Notes: generated by a model not told the origin, from the sequence alone. Shown: positions 1 to 10,044, numbered from the stretch's first letter. The stretch is DNA of 10,973 nucleotides from Smittium mucronatum (GCA_001953115.1 LSSL01004765.1:1-10973), one strand, 5' to 3'. Translations and numbers: made by a program.

Positions 1-1602
1 TCAAAAATTTGTATCTATAAAATGTAAAAAAATAGAGATAATGTTTTTATTTTTTCGGCTTTTTTAAAAGCAAGAGGTCGGTGCTTTTATAAATAAATAT
101 ATAATAACTGATATTAAAACTTATAGTCATGCGAAATTTTTAATTTAGAAAAACATTCATATATAAATCTATGAAATTTACAATAAATATCTTCACTCTA
201 TTATAATATTTAAATTGAAAATGTGCACATAACAAAAAAAAGAATTAAATTCAATTTTAACTTATTTTATAAAATAAAAATATTTATGCACGCCAATTTA
301 TTATTTAATTGAAGAGTATATTATTTATTAAGTGCATAAATTAAATGGGATCAATACTCAAACATAAACCAACTAATCACGTAAAAATTGATATATTTTT
401 TCAAATTTTATTGATATATTCTATAAATGTTTTATTTACCGGAATTTCTGCAGTAAAAAATCTGGTTTTTTTGTCTCGATCTTTCGATATAAGTAATATT
501 TTCCTTTGGAGATAATAATATTTTTTAAAGGATTTCACATTCAAATATTTTTTCAAAATAAAAAGCAATTATTTCCAGAATATTTCATTAATATTATTAA
601 TATTATTTTTTGTAATATATAATACTATATCAATATAAAATTTTGCCAGTGGGAATATTCTACTTTTTCCTTATAATTTAATAAATTTTTAGTTTTTTTT
701 TTTGTTAACTATAAGAATTTAGTTTATTAATTAAAGCTCAATATATTATTTCAGAAATATTTTGTATTCTAAAAACTGATAGAAAAATTATCAATTTTTT
801 TTTGTATTATCAAAAAAAATTAGCTTAAATTATATTTAGAAAAAAAATTCTTTGGAATTTATCTGGTTTTGGACTTAATAATATATGTAATAAAATTAAA
901 ATTTTATAATATATTTCGCTGAAATTACTAAGTTTTTTGTAATTTTTCAAAATCATTATGAAAAATTTCATCTAGCTATTATGAAAATAAAAAATTCTAC
1001 AATTATTCAGTATTAATAATTTTTACATATTTTAGCAATCTTCTATCCTACTCTAATAGGGAAATTGGCATATAAATCACATGAAACTCACTTTTTATAT
1101 TTTATTCTGTGCTTTAATTTTAAGCTTTATAAGTTCGATATAAAATTTTAAATCTAATAAAAAAATCAGAATTAAAAATTAATCAAAAATATATGAATTT
1201 ATTAATTTTGATTAGACATAAATCTGTTAAATTTTGGATAGGAATTTTTATTAAAGTGATTATTGATGTTGTTTTTAATTTTGCTTCTATTTTGTGCAAA
1301 TAATTTTTTTTTTTTATATATTAGCTCTTACTCAATATTTATATTTGTAAACGAAAAAGAGATATAAAAAAAAAAAGAGAATTTCTTTTATGAGATTTGT
1401 TGAAAAACTATAGAATTATTTTTTTTATATCTTAGCAGATAACTGAGCTTACCTATTCGGAGAAACAACTATATTTAAGATGTAAAAAATATTAATCAGA
1501 AAAAAGATAATATATTCAAAAAAAATCATAAAGTACAGAATTAGTGTTTTCCTGACATAAAAATTTAGCTAAAAATTTCAAGGTTTGGTAAATATATACC
1601 AC
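1..1602. other. Gene-free AT-rich DNA
   Basis: No coding region, RNA gene or element could be supported here. Every frame is broken by frequent stop codons, as expected at this base composition. Visible small structures are a 7-base perfect hairpin stem at 65-71 and 83-89, with an 11-base loop that is G-rich for this window, and a run of 12 T at 1304-1315. A 9-base inverted pair (TAATCAAAA at 1180-1188 and TTTTGATTA at 1206-1214) is also present. All three are of a size that AT-rich DNA produces by chance. I see no exon-like block of raised G+C. Confidence 0.7.
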
Positions 1603-1609
1603 AAAAAAA
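1603..1609 (-). terminator. RNA polymerase III T7 terminator of tRNA-Leu
   Basis: Seven A on the plus strand read as TTTTTTT on the minus strand, starting at the base right after the discriminator A73 of tRNA-Leu. A run of four or more T just past a tRNA gene is the known Pol III stop. Its position, with no encoded CCA between the tRNA and the T-run, argues for a eukaryotic nuclear gene over a bacterial one. Confidence 0.8.
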
Positions 1610-1691
1610 TGATGACTGTGGGGTTCGAACCCACGCATGTCTCCATATCAGGGCCTAAACCTGACCCCTTGGACCACTCGGGCAAGTCACC
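1610..1691 (-). tRNA. tRNA-Leu (anticodon UAG)
   Basis: This is a complete 82-base class II tRNA that reads CUN leucine codons. Read from 1691 down to 1610, it has a 7-bp acceptor stem GGTGACT/AGTCATC with one G-U pair (2-71), then TG, a D stem CCC/GGG around GAGTGGTCCAA, and G26. The anticodon stem TCAGG/CCTGA holds loop TTTAGGC with anticodon TAG at 1655-1657. A long variable arm follows (ATG-GAGA-CAT), then T stem GTGGG/CCCAC around TTCGAAC, and discriminator A73, as leucine tRNAs need. The length equals that of typical animal tRNA-Leu(UAG). The B box GGTTCGAACCC fits consensus exactly. The A box is TGCCCGAGTGG where TGGCCGAGTGG is usual: G10-C25 has become C10-G25, which keeps the pair. 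There is no intron and no encoded CCA. A tRNA-Cys-like unit ends 2 bases upstream and a T7 stop follows. Every stem pairs fully, so I take it to be functional. Confidence 0.95.
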
Positions 1692-1693
1692 TC

Positions 1694-1762
1694 AGAATCG
1701 TCTAGATTTAAACATTTTAGAATTATTTGCAATCGGAAGCCTTGCCACTGAGCTATCGATCC
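1694..1762 (-). pseudogene. tRNA-Cys (GCA)-like gene, decayed
   Basis: Read from 1762 down to 1694 (69 bases), the 5' half is clearly tRNA: GGATCGA, then TA, then GCTCAGTGG with a good A box TAGCTCAGTGG, and an anticodon loop TTGCAAA with GCA at 1728-1730. The acceptor closes as GGATCG with CGATTC (one G-U pair; pair 7-66 is A/A), followed by T73, the cysteine discriminator. The rest is damaged. Only one of five anticodon-stem pairs forms (TCCGA against TAATT), and the D stem has a C13/A22 mismatch. The T arm is about 2-3 bases short and its stem does not pair in the normal register. The B-box position reads TGTTTAAATCT, 8 of 11 matches to GGTTCAAATCC. No T-run follows; tRNA-Leu starts 2 bases later. 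It is most likely a decaying tRNA-Cys gene. Less likely, it is a tRNA repaired by editing or one with a reduced T arm. Confidence 0.6.
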
Positions 1763-2970
1763 TGTCATTTGTCGTATAGTACGATATAAACAATACTGCT
1801 GACTATTTAAATTTTGTTTATTATTTTTTACTATCATGTTTTACATATTTAGGATTTTTGGGTAAGGAATTTTTTTCAAGAGTTGTTTATTGGTCTCAAA
1901 TAACTGCAGCAGGAAAAATAGCAAATTTTGCCAATGGCCATTCAATCTCAGTATGCATACGGTTTATAGGCATAAAATAATTATATATTATTGGTTTCAC
2001 ATATGCATCTAATATTGGTTACATATAAATATATTTCTATTTGTGAGGATCATCAGGACAAGGAATAAGTGCATTCTATTAAATACTAATTGCCGTTGAA
2101 ATAAGTTTTTATTCTTAAAAATGTTTTCTTATAGAAATATTCATATTTATCTTATCAATACTTAAACAGATATTAAAACAACAAGGCAACATTTGGGATA
2201 CAAAGTGGAACATAATAATATTAAATTTACTACAAAAGAAAGTATAAATAGTCCACAAAATAGCTTGTTTTAAGGGAAATCATTCTAGTTTTAATTCTCA
2301 TTCTGATTTATATTAAACAAATCACTTTATAAACACAATATTTAAGAACCAATATTGAATAATTTATTTTGTGAAGAAAAATAAATCCTTTAGATAAATA
2401 TATACTACACATTAACAAATGATAAATAAATTATTATTGTTTATATACACGGTGGTTAATAATAACTCCATAATTAGGTATTTTTTTTTCATCAAATATT
2501 ACGTGCCAAATACATTTTAAAAAATTACTGGTTACTCATATCAATGTTTAAATTATAATTAGAATAAAAAAATTAAAAAAAATTAAAACCAAATTCGATT
2601 GAAAGAAATCAGATTTTACTTTTAAATGCCAAAAATTAATTTATTTGTCAAATTAAAAAAAAAATCAATTAATGAGAAAATTGGCAATTCTATCAAATTA
2701 AAAAAAAAAATGAAGTTTTTTCTACGAAGTATTGAAAATCAAATATTATTATTTAATTAGCTTTTAAAAAATATTAAATTTTGTTTCCCTCAAGCGAGGT
2801 TATGCCCTAATAATTAGGATCATTATTTTTGTCATAAGGATGATAGACTTCATTGAGACCATTCTGAAAACTTTGAGTTTAATAAAGATCATTTGGTATC
2901 AAAATTTATATATTTATTATTAGCATTCTTGGATCATTAAGGATTTATTTTTAATTCAAAGAAATGTTTA
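1763..2970. other. Intergenic stretch with a possible decayed coding relic
   Basis: No intact gene is present. Positions 1861-1980 have about 33% G+C, counted by eye, against about 20% around them. In the plus frame that starts codons at 1780, 66 codons are open to a TAA at 1978, with no ATG. The same frame then carries open pieces broken by single stops, for example 2119-2244 (42 codons) and 2626-2757 (44 codons, starting with ATG). From 1801 to about 3240 I counted about 21-22 stops in some 480 codons, while the +2 frame had about 16 in 200 codons over 2161-2760. I recognise no protein family in the translation. This could be an old pseudogene or a chance fluctuation picked after the fact. 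Confidence 0.25.
1782..1790 (-). promoter_or_regulatory. TATA-like stretch upstream of the tRNA pair
   Basis: On the minus strand the bases TTTATATCG lie about 20-28 bases before the first base of the tRNA-Cys-like unit. Upstream TATA-like elements help Pol III transcription of tRNA genes in some eukaryotes, such as fission yeast and plants. A small inverted repeat TCGTA-TAG-TACGA (1772-1784) overlaps it. In DNA this AT-rich a TATA-like run is common, so only the position supports the call. Confidence 0.25.
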
Positions 2971-2988
2971 AGTGTGGCTTTTCCTCAA

Positions 2989-3085
2989 AATCTGGGAAAA
3001 ATAGATAAAACCTGGAAATTTCCGCAAATTATGGAAAATATGTATAGAATAAATTTTTTAACAGTCATTTCTGTCCGCGAATTTT
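2989..3085 (+). repeat. Left inverted arm of the foldback element
   Basis: This is the left partner of the arm at 3492-3587. The best conserved blocks are ATAAAACCTG, AAATTTCCGCAAATT, TGGAAAAT, TATAGAAT, CAGTCATTT and TGTCCGC. Their G+C content is far less likely to match by chance here than an A/T run would be. The differences are spread as single substitutions, as expected of two arms that have drifted since insertion. Confidence 0.8.
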
Positions 3086-3491
3086 GAGAAAATTGCGCAA
3101 AAAATTATATACAGGCTTTATTGGACAGATTTTTTTGATTTCAATCGTTAATTATCTGTTCTAAAAAAAGACCTTATATTTTTTAATCTATTTTGGGTCT
3201 CAAGAATAATATGAAGCTCTTTTTTTTTCTAGTTATCATTTTCTATTTTATGGCTAATTAGGCTTATACAATCATTAGGGACTATAGTTAATTAAATATT
3301 TTAATTTTAGAATAGTTGAAGCTATAATTTAACAATTTTCTTGAAAGGGTAAAAATGATACATATCTATTAGATAAAATTTTTGCGAAACCACGAAAGGA
3401 ACGCCTCTATAAAATATCATTGTTAATTTATAATAACTTAAATTATTTTTTATTCAAAGGAAAAAAACAGCCAATTTTTATATTTCAAAAA

Positions 3492-3587
3492 AAAATTGCG
3501 GACAAAAATGACTGGCAAAAAATAGATTCTATATGGATTTTCCAGAATTTGCGGAAATTTTCAGGTTTTATAAAAATTTTCCAGATT
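3492..3587 (-). repeat. Right inverted arm of the foldback element
   Basis: This is the reverse-complement partner of 2989-3085. Read on the minus strand, it shows a weak internal beat. A CTGG/CTGA word followed by AAAAT recurs at arm positions of about 4, 24 and 44, a spacing of 20 bases. This suggests the arm itself grew from a short repeated unit. The open plus-strand frame through it (3420-3602) begins with TTG and is explained by the repeat. Confidence 0.8.
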
Positions 3588-3611
3588 TTTCTTACCTATT
3601 AACGCCAAACT

Positions 3612-6600
3612 CGAAAAAATATTCAAAAATGTAATTAATAATTACCTATGTTTAGTTAAAGAAGAAAATTCTGAGATTAGCGAAAATAAATTTGCATAAA
3701 TCTAAATTTGAAATACCTCTCTTTCCACTCTTTCTATCAAGTTAAAATTTTTTTTGCTTTATCTGAAAATAAAATTATCAAATTGTACCAAATTTTTATT
3801 TATTTTTACTTGTGAATTAATTATTTTTTGGTTTTTAAAGTTATAATATGATCCCTTTTTACAATTTACTCAACAATTATTATTTTATTCCGTTTCAATA
3901 AATATAAAAATGTAATCTTGGGTCATAATTAATTAACAAAAATTTTGAATAGAAAATATTTTACTGTATTATTTAGAATACCTAGTTCTGAAAATTATAA
4001 AAAAAGCACTTATAAAAACTATTTTCTCTTAGAGTTAAAATTTTTGGTGCAAAAAAAATATACTATGCTTATCAAAAACTTAAATTTTTTGTCGGCTATC
4101 ATCATTAATAGCAATAATTTAAAAATATCTTTGTATAAATGACATAACTATTGTATGGCTACCCATTCTTAATATAATATGGGGATAATTTAAACAAAAT
4201 TCGAAGAAACATTATATAAAATTCATGTTTCAACTTAATAAATCATCAATTTGGAATGTTTAGATAAATATTTTTCGATCGATATATGCAATACTTTTCA
4301 TGAAAAAAATTCTAATCAATATGTTATATGTATGTCTAAAAATTCATATACTAAATTTATAACAAAAAAATGGATTTATGATTCATATAAATTCATTTTA
4401 AATATAATTATGTAGATTTTGGGCTATTAAAAAGTGTAAAAATGTAAATTTACTTGATATATTGCCTAATCAGCGTGAAGTTTGAATTGTATCAACCAAA
4501 ATCTTGAATTCATCACTAAAATCTTATTATTATCATTAAAAATATAAAAACTTTTTTTGTTTGCATAAAAGTTGTTATTTTATATTCTCGTGATAATTTT
4601 GCTCATTTTAACAAATAAAAACATAGTTTACTATATATAAAAAAAGAAGAAAAAAAAACTTATACCATTTGTACAAAATATTTTTAAAAATACTAAAATT
4701 TTCCTCGTATTATTTATGGTATTAATATAAAGTTGTAATTTCCTAGAATTAAAGCTTTAGTTGTTTATAGACTATTAACTTATTCTTTTGTTGGACTTTT
4801 TAAAAATTATTATGATAAATAAAAATATTTATTATTGAGGAAGTCAAAAATAATATATTTATTAGATTATTGTGTGAAATTAAAGTTAAAAGCAATCTGC
4901 TTTGCAGTCGAACAGGATATACCTAAAATAGAAATATTTAAATAAATGATTTGAAATGGTACTAATATTTTTATTAATATTTTTAAAAAAAGAGATGGGA
5001 GTTATTTTAGTAAATTAAAATGGATGATTTTTTAAATGCAAATGAAATTAGAGTATACTTTATCAAACGATCGTCGCTTATTATGTATCAGAACCAAAAA
5101 AATAGAGGGTAAAAATAATAAAACTTCAAGAAAACCTCAAAAATTCGTTAATCTTTTATGAATTTTGGTTTAGAAACTAGAATCGGAAAAACATTCTAAT
5201 ATATATGCAGATCTAAGTAGGAAAAAAATAAGCTAAGCAATCTAAATTTTATTGAAATTTTGTATTTTTATAAAGAAAAATCTTAAGAATTCATAAATGA
5301 AAAACAACTTTTTTTGGTTTTGATTTCATCCCTTAGTAAATTTTAAAAAAATTAGATTCATTATAATACCTTTTTTAATACTTTCAAAATTTTTGAAATT
5401 TCCAAATTGACATGACTAAAAGGCTGATTGGCTTGGAATAGTCTGTTCTTATAGCATGAGTATCAGATAACCTATAGGACTTTTAATCCAATTATGATAG
5501 TAATAATTTAGTAGTAAGAAATGAAAAAAATTCTGTGAATTCTGTAGAAAACAAAACAATTATCTTCTTCCCATAATTAAAATTTCAATCAGAAAATTTT
5601 AGTATTTGACTTGAAAAAAAGAAATCGTAAGCCATAAAATAAATTGACCTAAATATAAAATGAGTAAAATTTTAGGCACGCTTTTGGAGAAATATTTATT
5701 TGGTCGTAAAATTAACACCAGAATAATATATTTTAAGTTGAAATAAATACCTAAAGTTTATAAAAATATTATATAAATGCATATTTGTTAAATTTTACTG
5801 TGATTTATTTATAAAAAAGTGGGGTTAGTTCCCTGAAATACAATTGTTTTGAGAGAATTACAGATATAACATTACACTAAAAATAGTAATCGGGGCGAGA
5901 AATACCAAAAAATTTCACCAAGAAAAATAACAGCCTTTAAATGTTTAATTTACAATTTAAACAGATAAATTTATTTGTAAAATAAAATCATAAATCTTTC
6001 TAAAATTGATTAATATATTTGATGATATAAATAAACTATGCTGCTATTTTCACGGAGCAAAAAAATACTAAGAATTATTAAAAGTGGAAAATTAGAGTAT
6101 ATTATTGTAATTTTATCTGATTAACACCATAAAAATTTTTGAATTTACATCTATAAGAATTAAATTTAACCCAGGGTGTGATAAAAAAGTTATCTAAATC
6201 CGAATTAAAATCTTCAATTAAATGAAATATATTATGGAAAACGATGCAATTTTATTTATATTTAAAGGAATTTCCGGCCAAAAATGATATAATTAAATTT
6301 TGTGTTATTTTCTAAAAATAGAAGGTGTATATATGTGTACTCATATTTCAAGAAATCAAACCAAATTAAATTTATCTGGAACAGAAAAAAATGTAGATAT
6401 AACGAAAAAAATCTAAAATAAATCTCGACCTTTCAAGAAAAAATGATTAGTTTATTTAAAATGAGATTAAATTCCAATATACAAAAAAACATTTACTGAC
6501 AAAAAAATTTGTGTAATTATTGGTTAGTATTATTTTCATTGAAAAATAAAGACATTTCTTCAGTGTTTTTGAGTTAGAAAAATATCATCAATAATTTAAT

Positions 6601-8333
6601 ATTATATATTAAGATTTTTTTTTTGTTCCCTCAAATGTAAAATCCATAACTATCCAAAGTATAAAATGTTATAAAGTTTCAATATTAGCTCAGAGTGACA
6701 TTTTAAATATTAATATTACATAAAACACAGATTTAAATTAGAAAAAAAGTTTTAATGATCTCATTTTGAGCTATCTTCGTTTTAAAATCCACACTTTCTA
6801 ATTTTTAATTTGGCTATTTTATAAAGTATTTTCTTCGAAAAATATAAAATTGGGGTTTTATGGTGGAAATTCATTAAAAAGAGTTGAATCCCAAAAATTT
6901 ACTTCTATTTGAGTTCTCTTTGTTTTATAATTACCAACAAAAAATATATTAAAATAATATTATAGAGTTTTTTCCCCTTAAGTTTATTTATATAAACTTT
7001 CTATAGGATATAATTTCGACCTAAAGAATAAAAAAAAATTCTTCTAAATTTTAAATGAAACTAATATTTCTATATTAGACATAATATTAAATTTAAGTTA
7101 AAAGGGGATAGTTTTTTTAAATTACTAGTGTTTTGAATATCTTCAAAATTTCAACAACATAAAAGAAACACACATTTATCTGTTTCAGAGATAGGAAAAT
7201 TTGATATTTTTTATTGATGATTATATAATATTTTTAAAAATCAATTAAAATCTGTAATTTGAGAAAATTTGACCAATAAAAAAAGTAGTGATTATAATTA
7301 TATTTTATTTATTAATAATTCTCAGTCGATATATTTCGGTGATTAGTGCATGATTTCTAGAGTTTAAATTAAAATCTTAAACTGATTCTCCAATATATTA
7401 GTTTTTATAAAATTATATTCCAATAAAACCCCCTTTTTTAACTGTTAGAGCTAAAAATGTAGTATTTTTAGTGATAAATTATTATTTTTTCAACATGATA
7501 GCTTTTTCAATGCGTTTTTCATGATTAGTTACCATTTAGAACTATTTTCCTTTGTTCATAACTATCGTTTTCTAAAATAATAAAGCTCAAAATAAAGCTG
7601 AGCGTATACTTTAATTTTGATTCTTTTTTGCGTAATTTATTAAAAAAAAAATTTTCAAAAAATATTCTGTAAATAAAAATATTAGTGTTTTTTTTAGAAA
7701 AAAAACATCCATTAATACTGGAAGTTCGGTTTAATAAATAGAAAAATGAATTTGGTGTAATGGGGATAAAATAATAATTGATAATTATGTTGGTATTAAC
7801 AGGAAAAAACCCCACTATATCACGTTTAAATAAGATTTAAACCCTAAAAAAACACGATATTAATATAAAACCTACCCACATGTAAAGTTAAATCGTAAAT
7901 GAATCAGTTTTATTATTGATAAAAAATATCAAAAATCTATAATCTAGTTTAACTAAAACCAAAAATTGATCTATTTCAAATATACCTTAGATGTAAAAAT
8001 AAAGCTTATTGAAATTTTTTTAGTTTTATTTTTATAGATCTTTATCAAATAAATATATTTTAATTTAATTGACAAAACACTGATCGATGGCATTTACATG
8101 GCACAAAAAAAATCCTAAATAATAATATTATATATATATAAATATATATAAGCTATAAAATATATATTTTGAAAATTATTTTCTATTTATCTGTGCATTA
8201 CCCATATTTAGGATTTGATTGTAAAAATTGAAATGTTTAATTTCCAGAATTTTCTGCACAAAAAGTGAAAAAGTTTTCAAATAAGTCAAAAAAAATAGAA
8301 AACTATTCCTAAAAAATATTAAGATATACAAAT
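3612..8333. other. Gene-free AT-rich DNA
   Basis: I found no supportable gene, RNA or mobile element in this 4.7-kb stretch. Small perfect inverted repeats occur at 6980-6999 (8-bp stem AAGTTTAT, 4-base loop, with an outer TATAGA/TCTATA pair at 6961-6966 and 7000-7005) and at 7824-7842 (GTTTAAAT, AAG, ATTTAAAC). These sizes are expected by chance at this composition. A 96-codon minus-strand open run at 7525-7815 starts with GTG and contains no methionine codon, so I do not call it a gene. Confidence 0.65.
8129..8150. repeat. TA microsatellite
   Basis: An interrupted TA/AT dinucleotide run: six TA units at 8129-8140, one extra A, then further AT units to 8150. Slippage-type simple repeat. Confidence 0.8.
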
Positions 8334-8443
8334 AATATTGATATTTTTTAAAATTTTAGATTTTTGTCAAAAATTTAGACTAGAAAATATTGATATTTTT
8401 TAAAATTTTAGATTTTTGTCAAAAATTTAGACTAGAAAATATT
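8334..8443. repeat. Perfect 52-base tandem duplication
   Basis: Two copies of a 52-base unit (8334-8385 and 8386-8437) are identical at every base, and the first 6 bases of a third copy follow (8438-8443). Each unit holds the near-palindrome ATTTTTG-T-CAAAAAT and the palindrome TAAAATTTTA. Full identity in fast-drifting intergenic DNA means a recent duplication, either real or an assembly effect. I find no other copy of the unit in the window. Confidence 0.95.
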
Positions 8444-9408
8444 TATAAATTTTATAGCCCACGACGATTTTTAATATACCAATTATTTTAATTATTCATT
8501 AAATTTTTATGAAACAGTATACGTTATATAAATGTGTTATATTTTTTTTGGTTTTGATATATTATGACAATCGAGTTTATTTAAATGTAAATTATAAAAT
8601 TAAAATTGCTGTAGCGAAATCTGAGATTCAAAGAATTACTAATTTAAAATATAAATACAAAATAAATATTTCTTAAATTTTAGTATAATTATAAAAATAT
8701 TCCTAATTATTTATAGAAGTCAAGAAATAAAATTACTGTGTATGAAAAAAGTCTTAAATTTCAAAAAAAAAATTCTTATTTAAACTTTATGCCTCTTGAA
8801 ATAATAGAAAATAATATTTATTTGAAAAAGTAAATCCCTTATTCCTCCATAAATTATGAAAAAATCAAGACCGGAATTGGATTGAAAATTCAAAAAAAAG
8901 AAGCTAAATTATCCATTTAGTCAAAAAAAACATATTTTTAAAAAATCTAGCTCAACTATATAAAAATTAATTAAGTTTTTTTTTCGTATCAAATTATACC
9001 AAGCCAACAAGAACACACATTTCTGCAACATGTTGCTTATTAATAAACTTTTAGTATAAATCTTGAAAATTCTTAGCTATTTACATAATAAAAAAAACTT
9101 TAATTTGGATTTTTATTTGAAAAATAGAAAAAACTACTAGTCATAAATCTCATAACTCTTGCCTAATAAATCTCAAAATAAATTTATAGTTGTGAAAAAA
9201 CGCCTAACCCAATGCCATTTTTATTTAATTGTGACCAAAATTTAAAAAGTTTTTTAATTAGTAAAAAAATCAGCATAATTTTTTTTTTTTTAATAATCTA
9301 TGTTAAATTTTATTTAAAAAGATTTTTTTTGGGAAAAACTCTAAATAATTTTAATTAGGAATAAAAATTGTTTTAAAAGTAAGTTGGTTGTCTTTTTCTT
9401 ATAACTTT

Positions 9409-9420
9409 ATATATATATAT
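9409..9420. repeat. Short AT microsatellite
   Basis: Six AT units in a row, flanked by T on both sides. Confidence 0.7.
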
Positions 9421-9934
9421 TAATGGATTTTATTTTTTTAGTTGAAATAAAGAAAAAAATAAATATTTTAGCATAATTTTATGTGATAAATCTGCATCTA
9501 GATATTCTTAAAAAAAAAGCATAATATGTAAAACTGCTAATGTGTTATCAATATGATATCAATATTCTTTTTTTCAATATTCTTATTTGATGAATAAAAT
9601 AGTGCATCAATAATGAAATAATTCAAAAAAAAAGTTTTCATATCACTAGAAAAAACGAAAATTAAAGGATTATTATATAAATTAATTTAAAAAATAAATA
9701 TTATTTTAACCTATTAACAAAAAAATGCCTATAAAATTTGCTATTTTGTTTGACGTGCATTATTTAGTGATAAATATGTAAATTTTTTAACATAATACTT
9801 TTTTTTATCTCATCATTTTAGATAATCCTTTTTTATTTGATTTTTTCGTATCCTGGAAAAAATGAAAAATATAAAACAGCTAAATTGATTTAAAGATAAT
9901 GTCATATAATATAGAAAATCTACCTCTAATATGA

Positions 9935-9962
9935 TTTCTCTATTTTTTCGCGAATAGAGAAA
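9935..9962. repeat. Perfect 10-bp hairpin with CGCG in the loop
   Basis: TTTCTCTATT (9935-9944) pairs fully with AATAGAGAAA (9953-9962) around the 8-base loop TTTTCGCG. It contains the palindrome TTCGCGAA at 9947-9954. Among the compact hairpins I found by eye it has the longest stem. No function can be read from it, and a few stems of this length are expected by chance. Confidence 0.5.
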
Positions 9963-10044
9963 GCTAATTCAAAAATTTTGTAAAAGCAAGTCACGATGAT
10001 TAAATAGAATATAAACATATATTTAAATGATTTTTTTTTGTAGG

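Larger units (their letters stand above)
2971..3611. mobile_element. Foldback / MITE-like element with long inverted arms
   Basis: Two inverted arms of about 97 and 96 bases enclose about 406 bases. I aligned the left arm (2989-3085) to the reverse complement of the right arm (3492-3587) by hand: about 81 of 97 positions agree, with a single one-base gap. Weaker similarity continues outward to AGTGTGGCT (2971-2979) against AGTTTGGCG (reverse strand, 3611-3603), so the ends are placed there with doubt. The centre has no usable reading frame, and the short open frame across the right arm has no ATG. Size, inverted arms and lack of coding fit a non-autonomous DNA transposon (MITE or foldback type). 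I could not find a clear target-site duplication, and no superfamily can be assigned. Other copies elsewhere in the genome would settle the call. Confidence 0.65.

Noticed and set aside
1610..1762. tRNA-derived SINE as an explanation for the tRNA pair
   Set aside because: There is no tRNA-unrelated body, A-rich tail or target duplication next to it, and tRNA-Leu is intact with its own Pol III stop.
1585..1779. 64-codon plus-strand open frame
   Set aside because: It starts with TTG and runs across the antisense of tRNA-Leu and the tRNA-Cys-like unit. The GFEPTH-type peptide is a familiar false product of reading a tRNA T arm as protein.
1655..1837. 60-codon minus-strand open frame with an ATG
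   Set aside because: It overlaps both tRNA units on the same strand, and its end is the translated tRNA-Cys-like and tRNA-Leu sequence. No protein family is visible.
2015..2082. Translation resembling a mitochondrial membrane protein (reads GSSGQGISAFY after an in-frame TGA)
   Set aside because: I considered a nuclear copy of mitochondrial DNA with TGA read as tryptophan. TAA stops remain within a few codons, and I could not match it to cytochrome b, COX or ND motifs.
3420..3602. 60-codon plus-strand open frame
   Set aside because: It starts with TTG, and its second half is the right arm of the inverted-repeat element. Its composition is that of AT-rich noncoding DNA.
3945..4142. 65-codon plus-strand open frame
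   Set aside because: It starts with TTG and is made of K, N, I, L, F and Y codons as random AT-rich DNA would give. Several runs of this length are expected by chance in six frames.
7525..7815. 96-codon minus-strand open frame, the longest in the window
   Set aside because: It begins with GTG and has no ATG anywhere inside, so it cannot start normally in a eukaryote. Its residues are almost all those of A/T-only codons. An internal exon cannot be excluded, but nothing supports one.
7838..7860. Telomere-like AAACCCTAAAA word
   Set aside because: It is a single occurrence with no tandem array and is most likely chance.
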